Below, in pieces: positions 16,736 to 24,595 of a stretch of DNA of 35,840 nt. The notes below the pieces were generated by a model. It saw nothing but the letters and a program-made list of their open reading frames with translations, made no database searches and was not told the origin of the DNA. The translations under genes were made by a program, and so were the position numbers. The first letter of the stretch is position 1, and each line of letters begins with the position of its first letter. Source of the stretch: an uncultured Clostridia bacterium (GTDB lineage Bacteria; Bacillota; Clostridia; Christensenellales; Aristaeellaceae). Location: positions 1 through 35,840 of the forward strand of contig CAMVHE010000026.1 in the NCBI GenBank assembly GCA_947167215.1. Reading direction: 5' to 3'.

Positions 16736-16765
16736 ATTATAGCAAAATATAAATATACATGTCAA
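16736..16765 (-). promoter_or_regulatory. Consensus promoter for the two small leftward genes
   Basis: On the minus strand TTGACA (16765-16760), an 18-base spacer and TATAAT (16741-16736) match consensus perfectly. The start codon is about 150 bases downstream, so the message has a long leader (16579 to about 16729) in which I see no gene or obvious terminator. Confidence 0.8.
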
Positions 16766-16798
16766 CAGATAAATGTTAAAAATAAATGTGCAAAATGC

Positions 16799-16827
16799 TT
16801 GACAACAAAAGTTTGAACGCGTACCAT
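16799..16827 (+). promoter_or_regulatory. Promoter of the three-gene candidate defence operon
   Basis: TTGACA (16799-16804), a 17-base spacer and TACCAT (16822-16827) lie 60 bases before the ATG of the first gene. It is divergent from the small-gene promoter; the two -35 boxes are 33 bases apart. The -10 box is covered by the first inverted repeat described in the next entry. Confidence 0.65.
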
Positions 16828-16874
16828 TTGTACGAATGGAAATGGCTTCGACGAAAGACCATTCGAAATAATGG
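16824..16874 (+). promoter_or_regulatory. Twin operators CCATT-N6-AATGG
   Basis: Two inverted repeats share the same half-sites and spacing: 16824-16839 and 16859-16874. Their centres are 35 bases apart. The first overlaps the -10 box and the second lies in the 5' leader just before the ribosome binding site GGAAAGGAAAG. An extra AATGG half-site is at 16841-16845. The pattern suits cooperative binding by the XRE domain at the C-terminus of the first operon protein, giving autorepression. Confidence 0.65.
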
Positions 16875-16886
16875 AAAGGAAAGAAA

Positions 16887-18710
16887 ATGGAGGAACAAAA
16901 GCAATCTGATCTGAAAAGTGCGGATGCGCTGATACAGGAGTTTGGCCCCAGGGCAGTTCTTGCAGGAATACAGATGTTTGAAAAAGAGGGTATTCTGGCG
17001 GCGACAGTAGGAACGCCGGGGGTGGATGTTCATGTGAGGCCAGGTACCATGCGGATGGATGGCATTCGCGGTTTCTGGTGGGAAAACCGCACCTGCTTTC
17101 TGGCAGATGTCGATATTGCCTTTTTTCTTCAGATGCCGGGGGGAGACATATCGGATGATGAAATGGCAGAGCTTATTGGAACACTTTGGGTAGACCTGGA
17201 AGAGGATGTTCCGGAGGTATCCCTGATGAACATTGCCAAACTCGACGAGCCTCCCGTGCACCATGAAATACGTCTGGATAAATCCCTGGTTCCATGGATC
17301 AGCCTGGACGAGGTAGAAGAGCTTTGCAGGGATCTGCTGCATCGAAAGACACCGCAGGCGCTGGAAGATCCTGGATGCTATCGAGCGATGGAGCTGGCTG
17401 ATGCACTGGGGCTCCGGACGCGGAAGGAAGCACTGGGAACACAGGCAGAGGATGCCTGTCTGATTATTGCTCCAGATACTGATATTCTTCCGGATGCAGA
17501 GCCGGGTACTATTCTGCTCAACACCAGTACGCATCCGCGGGAAGATTTCGGCTTGGAAATATACCGATGCTGTTATTCTTATGAATACCATTACCTTTTC
17601 TTTCGCCTGCAGGAGATGAAAACAAGCCTGATTCAAGTAGAGACAGAGGAGGTTATTTCGGAGCATACGCGGGAAAAGAAAACAGTACCGGTTAAAGATT
17701 CCCGTTATTATGCAGAACTGCAGGCGTTCAGGGCTGCCTATGCGCTTATGATGCCCGCAAACGTCATTGAAAAAGCAATAGATGAGGCATCTTGCAAAGT
17801 GCGGCAGCAGGTACGCGGACACGGATATCGTCCGCATATGGCATATGTACTGCAGTGTGCGGGAGAAGAACTGGAGGCGGAATACCAATACCGGCGATGC
17901 CATATCCGGACACGGCTGAAACTGCTGGGCTATATACAGGCCAAGGGAGTATTCTGCCGTTCGGACGACGGGCCGATGGAGCCCTTTTCGTTTGATAACG
18001 AAGCATTGAAAGGCAGCGAAAAGGAAATTGCCATCGGCCGGGCGGAAGTGATCCGGCTGTTTGAAGAGGATAAATGGTTTCACAGGCTTACAGAAAGCGG
18101 AGAATATGTTTACCTTCGTGGAATGGTGGTCCGTAACACCAATAAGTTCATTGAGGCGGATGAGAACGGATATCCATGCCTCTCTTCCTGGGCAAATGCT
18201 CATGCAGATGCCTGTGCGCTGATCTTTCGCCGGCACTACGATAAAAAGCAGCGCAGGTTTCACTATGGCTTTGGAGAGAAAGGGTACACCCGGGCAAAGG
18301 AATCAGGTGCACGCTATGAAGAGTCGCCGGTTCCTCACCTGAGGGATATGCTGCAGGGATGTTCCTCCTTCGGGCAGGTGCTGACGGAAGTCATGCGGGA
18401 CAACCTTACCATACAGGAGCTGTGCTACGAGCTGGCGCTGGAAGATGAGGATACCGTTAAAGATCTGCTGGACGATAAGATCCGAAATCTGGAAGAAGAT
18501 CTGCTGGTATCCATCTGCCTGGCGCTTCATCTGCCGCCGGAACTATCCGCGGTGCTGGTGGAGAAATCCGGAATAAAGCTGAGCTCTCGGAACGAGGCGT
18601 TGCGCTGCCTGTTTTACCTGGAAGACCTGAAAAGAATCCGGAGCTATCTGGGCATGACGGAAGGACAGACTCCGTTTTCCTACTGCGGGAGGGTGTATAA
18701 GGATGGCTGA
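16887..18710 (+). CDS. Large regulator-like protein: degenerate ImmA/IrrE-type domain plus C-terminal XRE helix-turn-helix
   Basis: The product is 607 residues. In the middle, DFGLEIYRCCYSYEYHYLFF (220-239) followed by AELQAFRAAYALMMP (276-290) matches the layout of ImmA/IrrE (DUF955) peptidases, where a HExxH helix precedes an EANxFAxxLLMP helix. Here HExxH is replaced by SYEYH (231-235), keeping only His235, so zinc peptidase activity is unlikely. Residues 405-450 (YVYLRGMVVRNTNKFIEADE, then LSSWANAHADACALIF) fit the region that follows in larger family members. Residues 490-590 look like an XRE domain (MRDNLTIQELCYELALED, then LLVSICLALHLPPELSAVLV). The N-terminal 190 residues are unrecognised. 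AAAGGAAAG precedes the ATG. It leads a three-gene unit with overlapping starts and probably binds the twin operators. It may sense a signal and release repression. Confidence 0.65.
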   Translation: MEEQKQSDLKSADALIQEFGPRAVLAGIQMFEKEGILAATVGTPGVDVHVRPGTMRMDGIRGFWWENRTCFLADVDIAFFLQMPGGDISDDEMAELIGTLWVDLEEDVPEVSLMNIAKLDEPPVHHEIRLDKSLVPWISLDEVEELCRDLLHRKTPQALEDPGCYRAMELADALGLRTRKEALGTQAEDACLIIAPDTDILPDAEPGTILLNTSTHPREDFGLEIYRCCYSYEYHYLFFRLQEMKTSLIQVETEEVISEHTREKKTVPVKDSRYYAELQAFRAAYALMMPANVIEKAIDEASCKVRQQVRGHGYRPHMAYVLQCAGEELEAEYQYRRCHIRTRLKLLGYIQAKGVFCRSDDGPMEPFSFDNEALKGSEKEIAIGRAEVIRLFEEDKWFHRLTESGEYVYLRGMVVRNTNKFIEADENGYPCLSSWANAHADACALIFRRHYDKKQRRFHYGFGEKGYTRAKESGARYEESPVPHLRDMLQGCSSFGQVLTEVMRDNLTIQELCYELALEDEDTVKDLLDDKIRNLEEDLLVSICLALHLPPELSAVLVEKSGIKLSSRNEALRCLFYLEDLKRIRSYLGMTEGQTPFSYCGRVYKDG

Positions 18711-19989
18711 GCGTCTGTGTGCAGGGACATTTTTCACCCTGCTTTGTGCGATAAAGAGAGACTCGAGGCAGGCATGTGAATTTCAAGGAAAAAGCGTGTG
18801 GTGCAGTGAGCTGCAGATGCTGGAAGCGCTCTTCTGCATCCTGTATCCATCCTATCGGGTCATCAATTCCGGTAATTTCCGGACCTTAACCAGCAAAATC
18901 AAGAGCTGCGCCCGCTATTCCAGCGGAGACAACCTGCTGCAGATTCCGGAGAGCGCATATAGATTCCATAGAGATATGAAGAGTTACTATGGGAAGTATC
19001 TCCGGAAAATGCAGGAATTCTGCGATAGCTTTCTGTCCCTGTATGATCCGGAACAGGCCGCCTGGCTGGGCAGGGGACTGCTGGAACTTGTGGCACAGGA
19101 TGATACGATATCGGGCGGGCAGGAACTGTATGTCTCGGAAACGGGGATGCCGGTGGATAAGCAAACGCTGCTTTCCACTACATCCATCTGTCTTCCGGCA
19201 TTGCTGCTCGGACTCTGGGACTACATTGCCGTCCACGTACCAGATAATACCGTTGGTGCGGAAACCCTCCAGCGCTGGAAAGGAGACCTGAACAGCGGGA
19301 CACGGGGAATCCGCCGGGAAGCCATCGGGAGGCAGTTCGTCCGTCCGCTGACGGTTCGCATGGCTTCGCTGGAGATGACAGATCCTCTATCTGAAAAACC
19401 ACATCGATCGGTAGGTCCAGAAAGGATGAGCAGGGCAGAAGCTCAGAATGTCAGGGAGCCGGAGGTGTCTGTCCCCTTCATGGAAGCGTCTTCTGCCTTT
19501 TCCCGTCCGCAGGAAAGAACGGGAATCCGGGAAGATATGCTGCACCTCTGGCAGGATACCCAGGGAACCGAAAGTTATCACCTGTTGGTCGTGGACAGGC
19601 AATCTTTGCTGCAGGACAGTCTGTGTATTCCGGAAAGATACATCTACCGGGAAAAAGGAGGAAAGGTGAAACTGCTCCCCTGCGGATGGCTGGATGAGAC
19701 AAGGCAGATTTCCCTGCTGCAGTATCCGGCGGTCCTGGTTCCTGAACAGAATTCGGGAATGCCGGAAACGGCGGTAATCAGCCGGCTGCAGAAAATCGGA
19801 AGAACAGAGGGGGCACTGTTCCTCACCTGGATTCCGATCGGCAGAGTTTCTATAGAAAGCAGAATCATGCAGACAGATTGGAAACACAGTTTATGGCATA
19901 CTGTGTCCTGGACAATCCGGGAGGGATCTCTCTGGCAGCTGCTGGACAGTCCGGACAGCGCAATGGCATTTGACAGGAGGATAGGATGA
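18703..19989 (+). CDS. Unrecognised middle protein of the candidate defence operon
   Basis: The product is 428 residues. The start ATGGCTGA overlaps the upstream stop by eight bases, with GGGAGGG ahead of it, and the end overlaps the ATPase gene by four bases (ATGA), so the three are translationally coupled. Residues 1-200 look like one mostly helical domain (GTFFTLLCAIKR, LEALFCILYPSYRVINSGNF, TSKIKSCARYSSGDNL, LPALLLGLWDYIAVHVPDNT). I have an impression of similar uncharacterised Clostridia proteins but cannot name a family. Residues 210-265 are polar and probably a flexible linker. Residues 270-428 form a second domain with beta-strand patterns (YHLLVVDRQSLLQ, ISLLQYPAVLVPEQN, GALFLTWIPIGRVS). 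There are no membrane segments and no catalytic motif I can name. It could be an adaptor or an effector for the ATPase. Confidence 0.6.
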   Translation: MAERLCAGTFFTLLCAIKRDSRQACEFQGKSVWCSELQMLEALFCILYPSYRVINSGNFRTLTSKIKSCARYSSGDNLLQIPESAYRFHRDMKSYYGKYLRKMQEFCDSFLSLYDPEQAAWLGRGLLELVAQDDTISGGQELYVSETGMPVDKQTLLSTTSICLPALLLGLWDYIAVHVPDNTVGAETLQRWKGDLNSGTRGIRREAIGRQFVRPLTVRMASLEMTDPLSEKPHRSVGPERMSRAEAQNVREPEVSVPFMEASSAFSRPQERTGIREDMLHLWQDTQGTESYHLLVVDRQSLLQDSLCIPERYIYREKGGKVKLLPCGWLDETRQISLLQYPAVLVPEQNSGMPETAVISRLQKIGRTEGALFLTWIPIGRVSIESRIMQTDWKHSLWHTVSWTIREGSLWQLLDSPDSAMAFDRRIG

Positions 19990-22307
19990 AAAGAGTGCAT
20001 TGGGGAATGGCCCGGGTGAACGTGGCAGGACCGACCTATCAGGATGCGGTCTTTGAACCGACAGAGGTCAACCTGATCTTTGGAAACAATGGGAGCGGCA
20101 AAAGTACCCTGGCCAGGTACCTGGCAGGAAAAGGGAAGGGAATAGCCTGGGATCCGGAGGACGCCAGGGAGTTGCCGGTTTATTTCTATGACAGTGCATA
20201 TGCGGATCGCACGATCCGTGCAGATCACCTGGCGGGAATATTCTCCATATCGCAGGCCAATGCGGAGATCTTCTCAAAATTGGAAGAAAAGGAAAAACAA
20301 AAAGACCAGCTGCAGAAACAGCTGGCAGTACTGAACGAGAAGAAAACGGAAGCAGAGAAACAGCGGGAGGAGATACAAGCCCAGGCAGAACAGAAGGCAT
20401 GGGAAAGGATATCCGGGCTTCGGGAGAATTTCCCGCTGGCAATGCCGGATGTGACACAGAAAGAACTGCTGACATTTCTGAGCGGATGCAGAGCCGAAGA
20501 AACAGACACAGAAATGCTGGAATATCTGTACGGTGCCGCCTTTGGACCGATAGCGGAACTGGAGCGATATCAGGAGATGCCGGACACGTGCCCGTCGGTG
20601 GATCTGCTGGAGGTCCCGATCTTGAACAGCGCGCAGGCACCGTACCGTGCTTTTTACAAGGCCGTGGAACACCTCCGCTGGGCGAGGGAAGGCTATGATC
20701 AGTATGCACAGGGGTTCCAGGAATGCTGCCCTTTCTGCCAGCAGAAGCTTCCGGATAACTTCAGAGCGCAGTTTGAAGCATGCTTTGAAGAATCTTATCT
20801 GCAGGACATGGAGAAATTGAGACGGGACGCTGCAGCCTGGCAGGCATGGAAAGATGCGACAGCGCCGGCTATCCGTCGGAATCGAGAGAACCCATTCCCG
20901 GGAAAGCTGGGGAAGGAATACAAGCAGATCGCGGAAAGAGTCTTGGCGAAAATAGATCATATGGAGCATGCCCTGCAGCGCAAGCAGCTGCATCCGGAAG
21001 AAACCTTTCAACAGCCCGACCTTTCTAAGGATCTGAAGCGCCTTTGCGAAATAGCCAAAGAAGAAAACCGTAAGATTGACCGGATGCTGGCGGGGCTCCA
21101 GGATCTTCCGGCACGACGGAAGGAATGCATGGAACGGGTTACCGCACAGATGACTTTCCAATGTCAGGATGTTCTGAAAGAGTATGCTGAGCAGTCAGAA
21201 GAGCAGCAGACTGCACTGGAAGCTGCCCGGGAAGCGTTGGCGTCCGGACAGAAGGAAATGGAAGACCTGGAAGCAGCCCTGGAGGACCTGGAACGGAGCA
21301 AGGTGAATACCACTCAGGTCATGGAGGCCATGAACCGGTCCCTTCAGGTGATGGGCTTCACCGGGTTCCACATCCGGGAGAAACCGGAAAGCAGATACCT
21401 CTATGAGTTGGTAAGGGACAGAGGGGATGGAAAGGATCCGGAACCGGGCAAGGGGCTCAGCGAAGGCGAGCAGCACTTTCTGGCGTTTCTGTACTTCTAT
21501 CATACCGTGATGGGATCGTTGAATGAAGATGGTTCGATGGAACGGAAGATCGTGGTGATTGATGACCCGGTTACCAGCATGGACAGCAGGACGGTGGATG
21601 AAGTTGCTGCGATGGTGCGGGAGATGATTGAGGTTTGCATAAAGAGCAGCCGGTACGGGCATACGGAGGATGTCCGGGATTTTATCGGACAGATCTTCGT
21701 ATTTACCCACAACAACTTCTTCTTCCACCGGATCGCCTATAACTGCATTGACGATTATGCCCATGTGGGTATTTTTGAAATACGGAAAAGTGTGGATAAT
21801 GTGAGCACGATCCGCCCCTTCCTTCAGGAAAAGAAAGGGCTTTGCCAGCGGATGGCCAACGGCAGCCCGGTGCTGGATTATTATGACACATTATGGCTGC
21901 AGTACTGTCAGGCGGAGGATCCGGTGACTTTAATGAATGCGATCCGAAGCATTCTGGAATACTACTGTATCCAGCTGGAAGGGTACAGCGCCGGAGATAT
22001 TTCCAGGCTGCTGCTGAGAGACCATGAGGAGGACTTCATCCGCTGGCGTTTTGACGGCACCCTTGACCGGACAGACTACAACGCAGTTTCCGCCATGATC
22101 TCACGTATCCGGATGGGGGTCTTTGCTGCAGGAGATGAACTGAGCTACAACATCCGGGCAATTGACATGGAGCAGCAGAGGCGGGTAATGAAGAAGATTT
22201 TTGAGGTGTTGGGTGCCGGCAGACATTACGAAAGAAAAGTCAGAAGCATCACTGGTGAGGAAGATTCTCCGTGGGATGAAAAGGAACCGGATCGGGAAGT
22301 ATATTGA
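19986..22307 (+). CDS. RloC/PrrC-like AAA_13 ABC-type ATPase with zinc hook
   Basis: The 773-residue length is close to RloC. The parts follow the RloC/AAA_13 order: Walker A GNNGSGKST (33-41); coiled coil about 90-145; a zinc-hook motif CPFC (248-251, followed by QQK) at the tip; a second coiled coil about 350-440; ABC signature LSEGEQ (491-496); Walker B IVVIDDPVTSMD (522-533); and switch histidine FTHNN (His575). Residues 620-773 take the place of the RloC anticodon-nuclease domain. They keep the RxxxE pair (Arg654, Glu658 in NAIRSILEYY), but the SH-type histidine of the known catalytic triad is not evident. The family is known for cleaving tRNA or sensing DNA damage during phage infection. 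Here it is probably a DNA-sensing motor of a conflict system; nuclease activity is uncertain. Confidence 0.8.
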   Translation: MKRVHWGMARVNVAGPTYQDAVFEPTEVNLIFGNNGSGKSTLARYLAGKGKGIAWDPEDARELPVYFYDSAYADRTIRADHLAGIFSISQANAEIFSKLEEKEKQKDQLQKQLAVLNEKKTEAEKQREEIQAQAEQKAWERISGLRENFPLAMPDVTQKELLTFLSGCRAEETDTEMLEYLYGAAFGPIAELERYQEMPDTCPSVDLLEVPILNSAQAPYRAFYKAVEHLRWAREGYDQYAQGFQECCPFCQQKLPDNFRAQFEACFEESYLQDMEKLRRDAAAWQAWKDATAPAIRRNRENPFPGKLGKEYKQIAERVLAKIDHMEHALQRKQLHPEETFQQPDLSKDLKRLCEIAKEENRKIDRMLAGLQDLPARRKECMERVTAQMTFQCQDVLKEYAEQSEEQQTALEAAREALASGQKEMEDLEAALEDLERSKVNTTQVMEAMNRSLQVMGFTGFHIREKPESRYLYELVRDRGDGKDPEPGKGLSEGEQHFLAFLYFYHTVMGSLNEDGSMERKIVVIDDPVTSMDSRTVDEVAAMVREMIEVCIKSSRYGHTEDVRDFIGQIFVFTHNNFFFHRIAYNCIDDYAHVGIFEIRKSVDNVSTIRPFLQEKKGLCQRMANGSPVLDYYDTLWLQYCQAEDPVTLMNAIRSILEYYCIQLEGYSAGDISRLLLRDHEEDFIRWRFDGTLDRTDYNAVSAMISRIRMGVFAAGDELSYNIRAIDMEQQRRVMKKIFEVLGAGRHYERKVRSITGEEDSPWDEKEPDREVY

Positions 22308-22435
22308 AGAGATAGCATGCACGAACTTCTATGTAAGTTAAGGAATACTTAAAAGGAAAGTGTTTTTGACCACTTGATATGACTATAAACTGATCAGCTT
22401 GAATGTCAGCATTCTGATCTGTATAGAGATTGAAA

Positions 22436-24595
22436 TTATTCATCTTGGGAAACTGAGCAGGCTTCTGCCGTTTGATAAGCCACCGTTTCTTTTGAAGCGA
22501 TACTGACTGAGCTAGTGTCTGGAGGAGAGATTATAAAGGAAACCTCGATATGGTGTATTCTTTTTTTATCTGTTTTCCAATAAAGGTGCCATTGTTTAGG
22601 GAAAGATGTAAGCTGCATAGGTGTATCATAATGGTCTGTAATCAAAGGGTTGTATAAAAGGCCTGTGATGGGAAGAATCTGTACAGATATTCCTTGATGG
22701 CAGAAAGAGATGGAATCCATCTGAAACGCAAGTGGAGAGGGAGTATGAAGACAATACGTTATCTCTCCGGGTTTGTCGAGAAGCACATCGTCTTTTACTA
22801 ATAGCCTATTTCCTTTGAGAGAAAAAGAACGAATAAAACGAAGAACACCTAAATTAGGATATGCCTCCGTAGCATCTATCGCACCTTCTCCATCATGCGC
22901 ATAAAGGATCCGAGCAGTAGCGGAAGGGCAGCGGTCAGGTTGTCCAATACCATTAATCAACAGAGAATTATGAGCTTTGGTGGTACGCGTCCATAGACGA
23001 TGATGAGTTGAATTATATTGTGTATCATAGTAACCGGATGGAGTGATTAGAGTAACGCCACCATACTTGAGGGAAAAGGAACCCTGATCAGCATGTTGAT
23101 GACTAACACTGCCATAGCGACTTCCACGCGCAATAAGACACAGATCCTCGGAAGGATTCCACAGATCAGTATGGAGGCTTAGAAATCCGGAAAGAGGAAA
23201 GGCCTGTGAAGGAGAGAAGACGATGGGAAGCCTATGAACCGGCGGGGGTATGGAAGGCATAAAAATATCCAGAAGATGCATTTCAAAATGGTCGGGGACC
23301 GGCAAGAGGGATGTATAAAGCTCAAGCAGTTTATTGTTTGTATAATGACGATATGGATTCTGTGCCATAAAACCGGGAAACTCTTGAGAATCTGGTGTAT
23401 TCCAGTATCCATCTCCGAAGGGATAACTGTCCTGATTTGGAGGACAGAAATGAGCAAGAAAAAGAGGAAAACGCTGATAGAATGGACGCACAAGGAAGTT
23501 TACGTGCCCATAACGCTCTACTAGGTGAAAGAAAGGAAGAAACCATTTTGAATAACTTGCTGCATAGAACGGTCCTTCCGCCCATCCTCCATCCTGACAA
23601 CCATAGAACGGAAAAACAGTGCTGAATATTTCAAGTGAAAGGCTAAGCCATTGAAGCAGTGTTTCGTTCGGGATGATGCCAGTGTGAGCGAGACAGATAG
23701 CGGCTTCTCCTAGATAAGCCGGAAGTCTTGCAACATGGGAATTGCCTGGATTAGATAAGAAGCTTTCTTTTTTTATCCGATAAGCACATTGTTCAGCATA
23801 TCTGGAGAGAGTCTTCAGACAGAAAGAACGCTGCTTTTCGTCGAGGCGATCCCAAAGCAAATCAATTATCGAAGGAAGACACCTAGCGAAACTAAGACCA
23901 ATTTCATCACCCCATGGTCCAATGATGGAACAGGGACCATCGGGATTAAAGGTGCAGAGGAGAAGAAGACGGGATACAGCAGAGGCACCGGCTTCCTCGC
24001 TATGTAATAATGCCCAACCCAATGCAAGAGAAACAAGATCGCGGTCCATGATTTTACGAAAATAAATAAAGTAAGGGCGATATTTAAGGGCCGAATCATT
24101 ATAATGAAAGGACGGAGGCACAGGCATCGGGGAAGAAAGTGCCGAGGAAATATTGCGCTTGAGAATTGAAAGGTCCAAAGAATGCTCAGCAAGAATTGTA
24201 GAAATATCGCTGCTTTCGAATAAATGCCTGGGCCTTTCCCGGGGAATTGACATCAGTATTGCCTTTGCTGAAGGAGGAGTAAAAGGGACGGCATATTCAG
24301 ATAGCGTAAACGGAATCATCTTGGATGTGCTTCCCTGAATTACGAGACGCCAGGTGTAACTGCCGGGTTTCAGAGGCTCTGGAAGCCTCAGATAAGGGTG
24401 GATGGTTTCACACGAGGAAACCAAAAATCCATCCGAATCATATACTTCGATGAGATAATTATTGACAGAAGCGTCCTGCTTAAATAGGAATAAAGGTGGA
24501 TTTTCTTCAACAATGTCCTCTGCCTGAGGATAAGTGAAGAGCTCAGAGGCGTTTAATCGAAGGGGTGAAATCAAGTCATCGGCAGATGAAACCAT
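22436..24595 (-). CDS. Heparinase II/III-like polysaccharide lyase-family protein, no signal peptide
   Basis: The product is 719 residues. I use the ATG at 24595, which has CAGGAG six bases upstream, rather than an ATG ten codons earlier. The N-terminal 110 residues are a beta-sandwich of the DUF4962 kind (SYTWRLVIQGSTSK). Residues 130-430 are the helical toroid (SLALGWALLHSEEAG, WAEGPFYAASYSKWFLPFF). The C-terminal beta-sheet domain has SVSHQHADQGSFSLKYGG with His499 and His501, then TTKAHNSLLINGIGQ, both typical of heparinase II/III-like lyases that cleave uronic-acid polysaccharides by beta-elimination. There is no signal peptide, so it acts on oligosaccharides already imported. It overlaps the acyltransferase gene by 25 bases and ends the leftward operon. 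Substrate is unknown: glycosaminoglycan, alginate or another uronide. Confidence 0.8.
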   Translation of the reverse strand: MVSSADDLISPLRLNASELFTYPQAEDIVEENPPLFLFKQDASVNNYLIEVYDSDGFLVSSCETIHPYLRLPEPLKPGSYTWRLVIQGSTSKMIPFTLSEYAVPFTPPSAKAILMSIPRERPRHLFESSDISTILAEHSLDLSILKRNISSALSSPMPVPPSFHYNDSALKYRPYFIYFRKIMDRDLVSLALGWALLHSEEAGASAVSRLLLLCTFNPDGPCSIIGPWGDEIGLSFARCLPSIIDLLWDRLDEKQRSFCLKTLSRYAEQCAYRIKKESFLSNPGNSHVARLPAYLGEAAICLAHTGIIPNETLLQWLSLSLEIFSTVFPFYGCQDGGWAEGPFYAASYSKWFLPFFHLVERYGHVNFLVRPFYQRFPLFLAHFCPPNQDSYPFGDGYWNTPDSQEFPGFMAQNPYRHYTNNKLLELYTSLLPVPDHFEMHLLDIFMPSIPPPVHRLPIVFSPSQAFPLSGFLSLHTDLWNPSEDLCLIARGSRYGSVSHQHADQGSFSLKYGGVTLITPSGYYDTQYNSTHHRLWTRTTKAHNSLLINGIGQPDRCPSATARILYAHDGEGAIDATEAYPNLGVLRFIRSFSLKGNRLLVKDDVLLDKPGEITYCLHTPSPLAFQMDSISFCHQGISVQILPITGLLYNPLITDHYDTPMQLTSFPKQWHLYWKTDKKRIHHIEVSFIISPPDTSSVSIASKETVAYQTAEACSVSQDE

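Larger units (their letters stand above)
12752..22435. mobile_element. Probable integrated element or defence island beside tRNA-Glu
   Basis: The island begins at the 3' side of tRNA-Glu. It contains an AT-rich attachment-like region with repeats, a tyrosine recombinase pointing at the tRNA, an XRE repressor, and cargo unrelated to the surrounding genes. The right limit is not defined: I did not find a copy of the tRNA 3' end in the window, and the sugar locus may be inside or outside the element. No capsid, replication or conjugation genes are visible, so it would be a small satellite or a remnant. Confidence 0.45.

Noticed and set aside
16776..18263. Long minus-strand frame opposite the first operon gene
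   Set aside because: No recognisable domain and Cys/Phe/His-rich composition. The plus strand has a promoter, ribosome binding site and coherent ImmA/XRE-like sequence.
19986..22307. Calling the ATPase a true RloC anticodon nuclease
   Set aside because: ATPase and hook features match, but the full nuclease triad is not visible and there is an additional coupled partner protein, so the name would overstate the evidence.
22308..22435. Right attachment site in the gap after the ATPase gene
   Set aside because: No copy of the tRNA 3' end or of the 12-mer repeats could be seen there.
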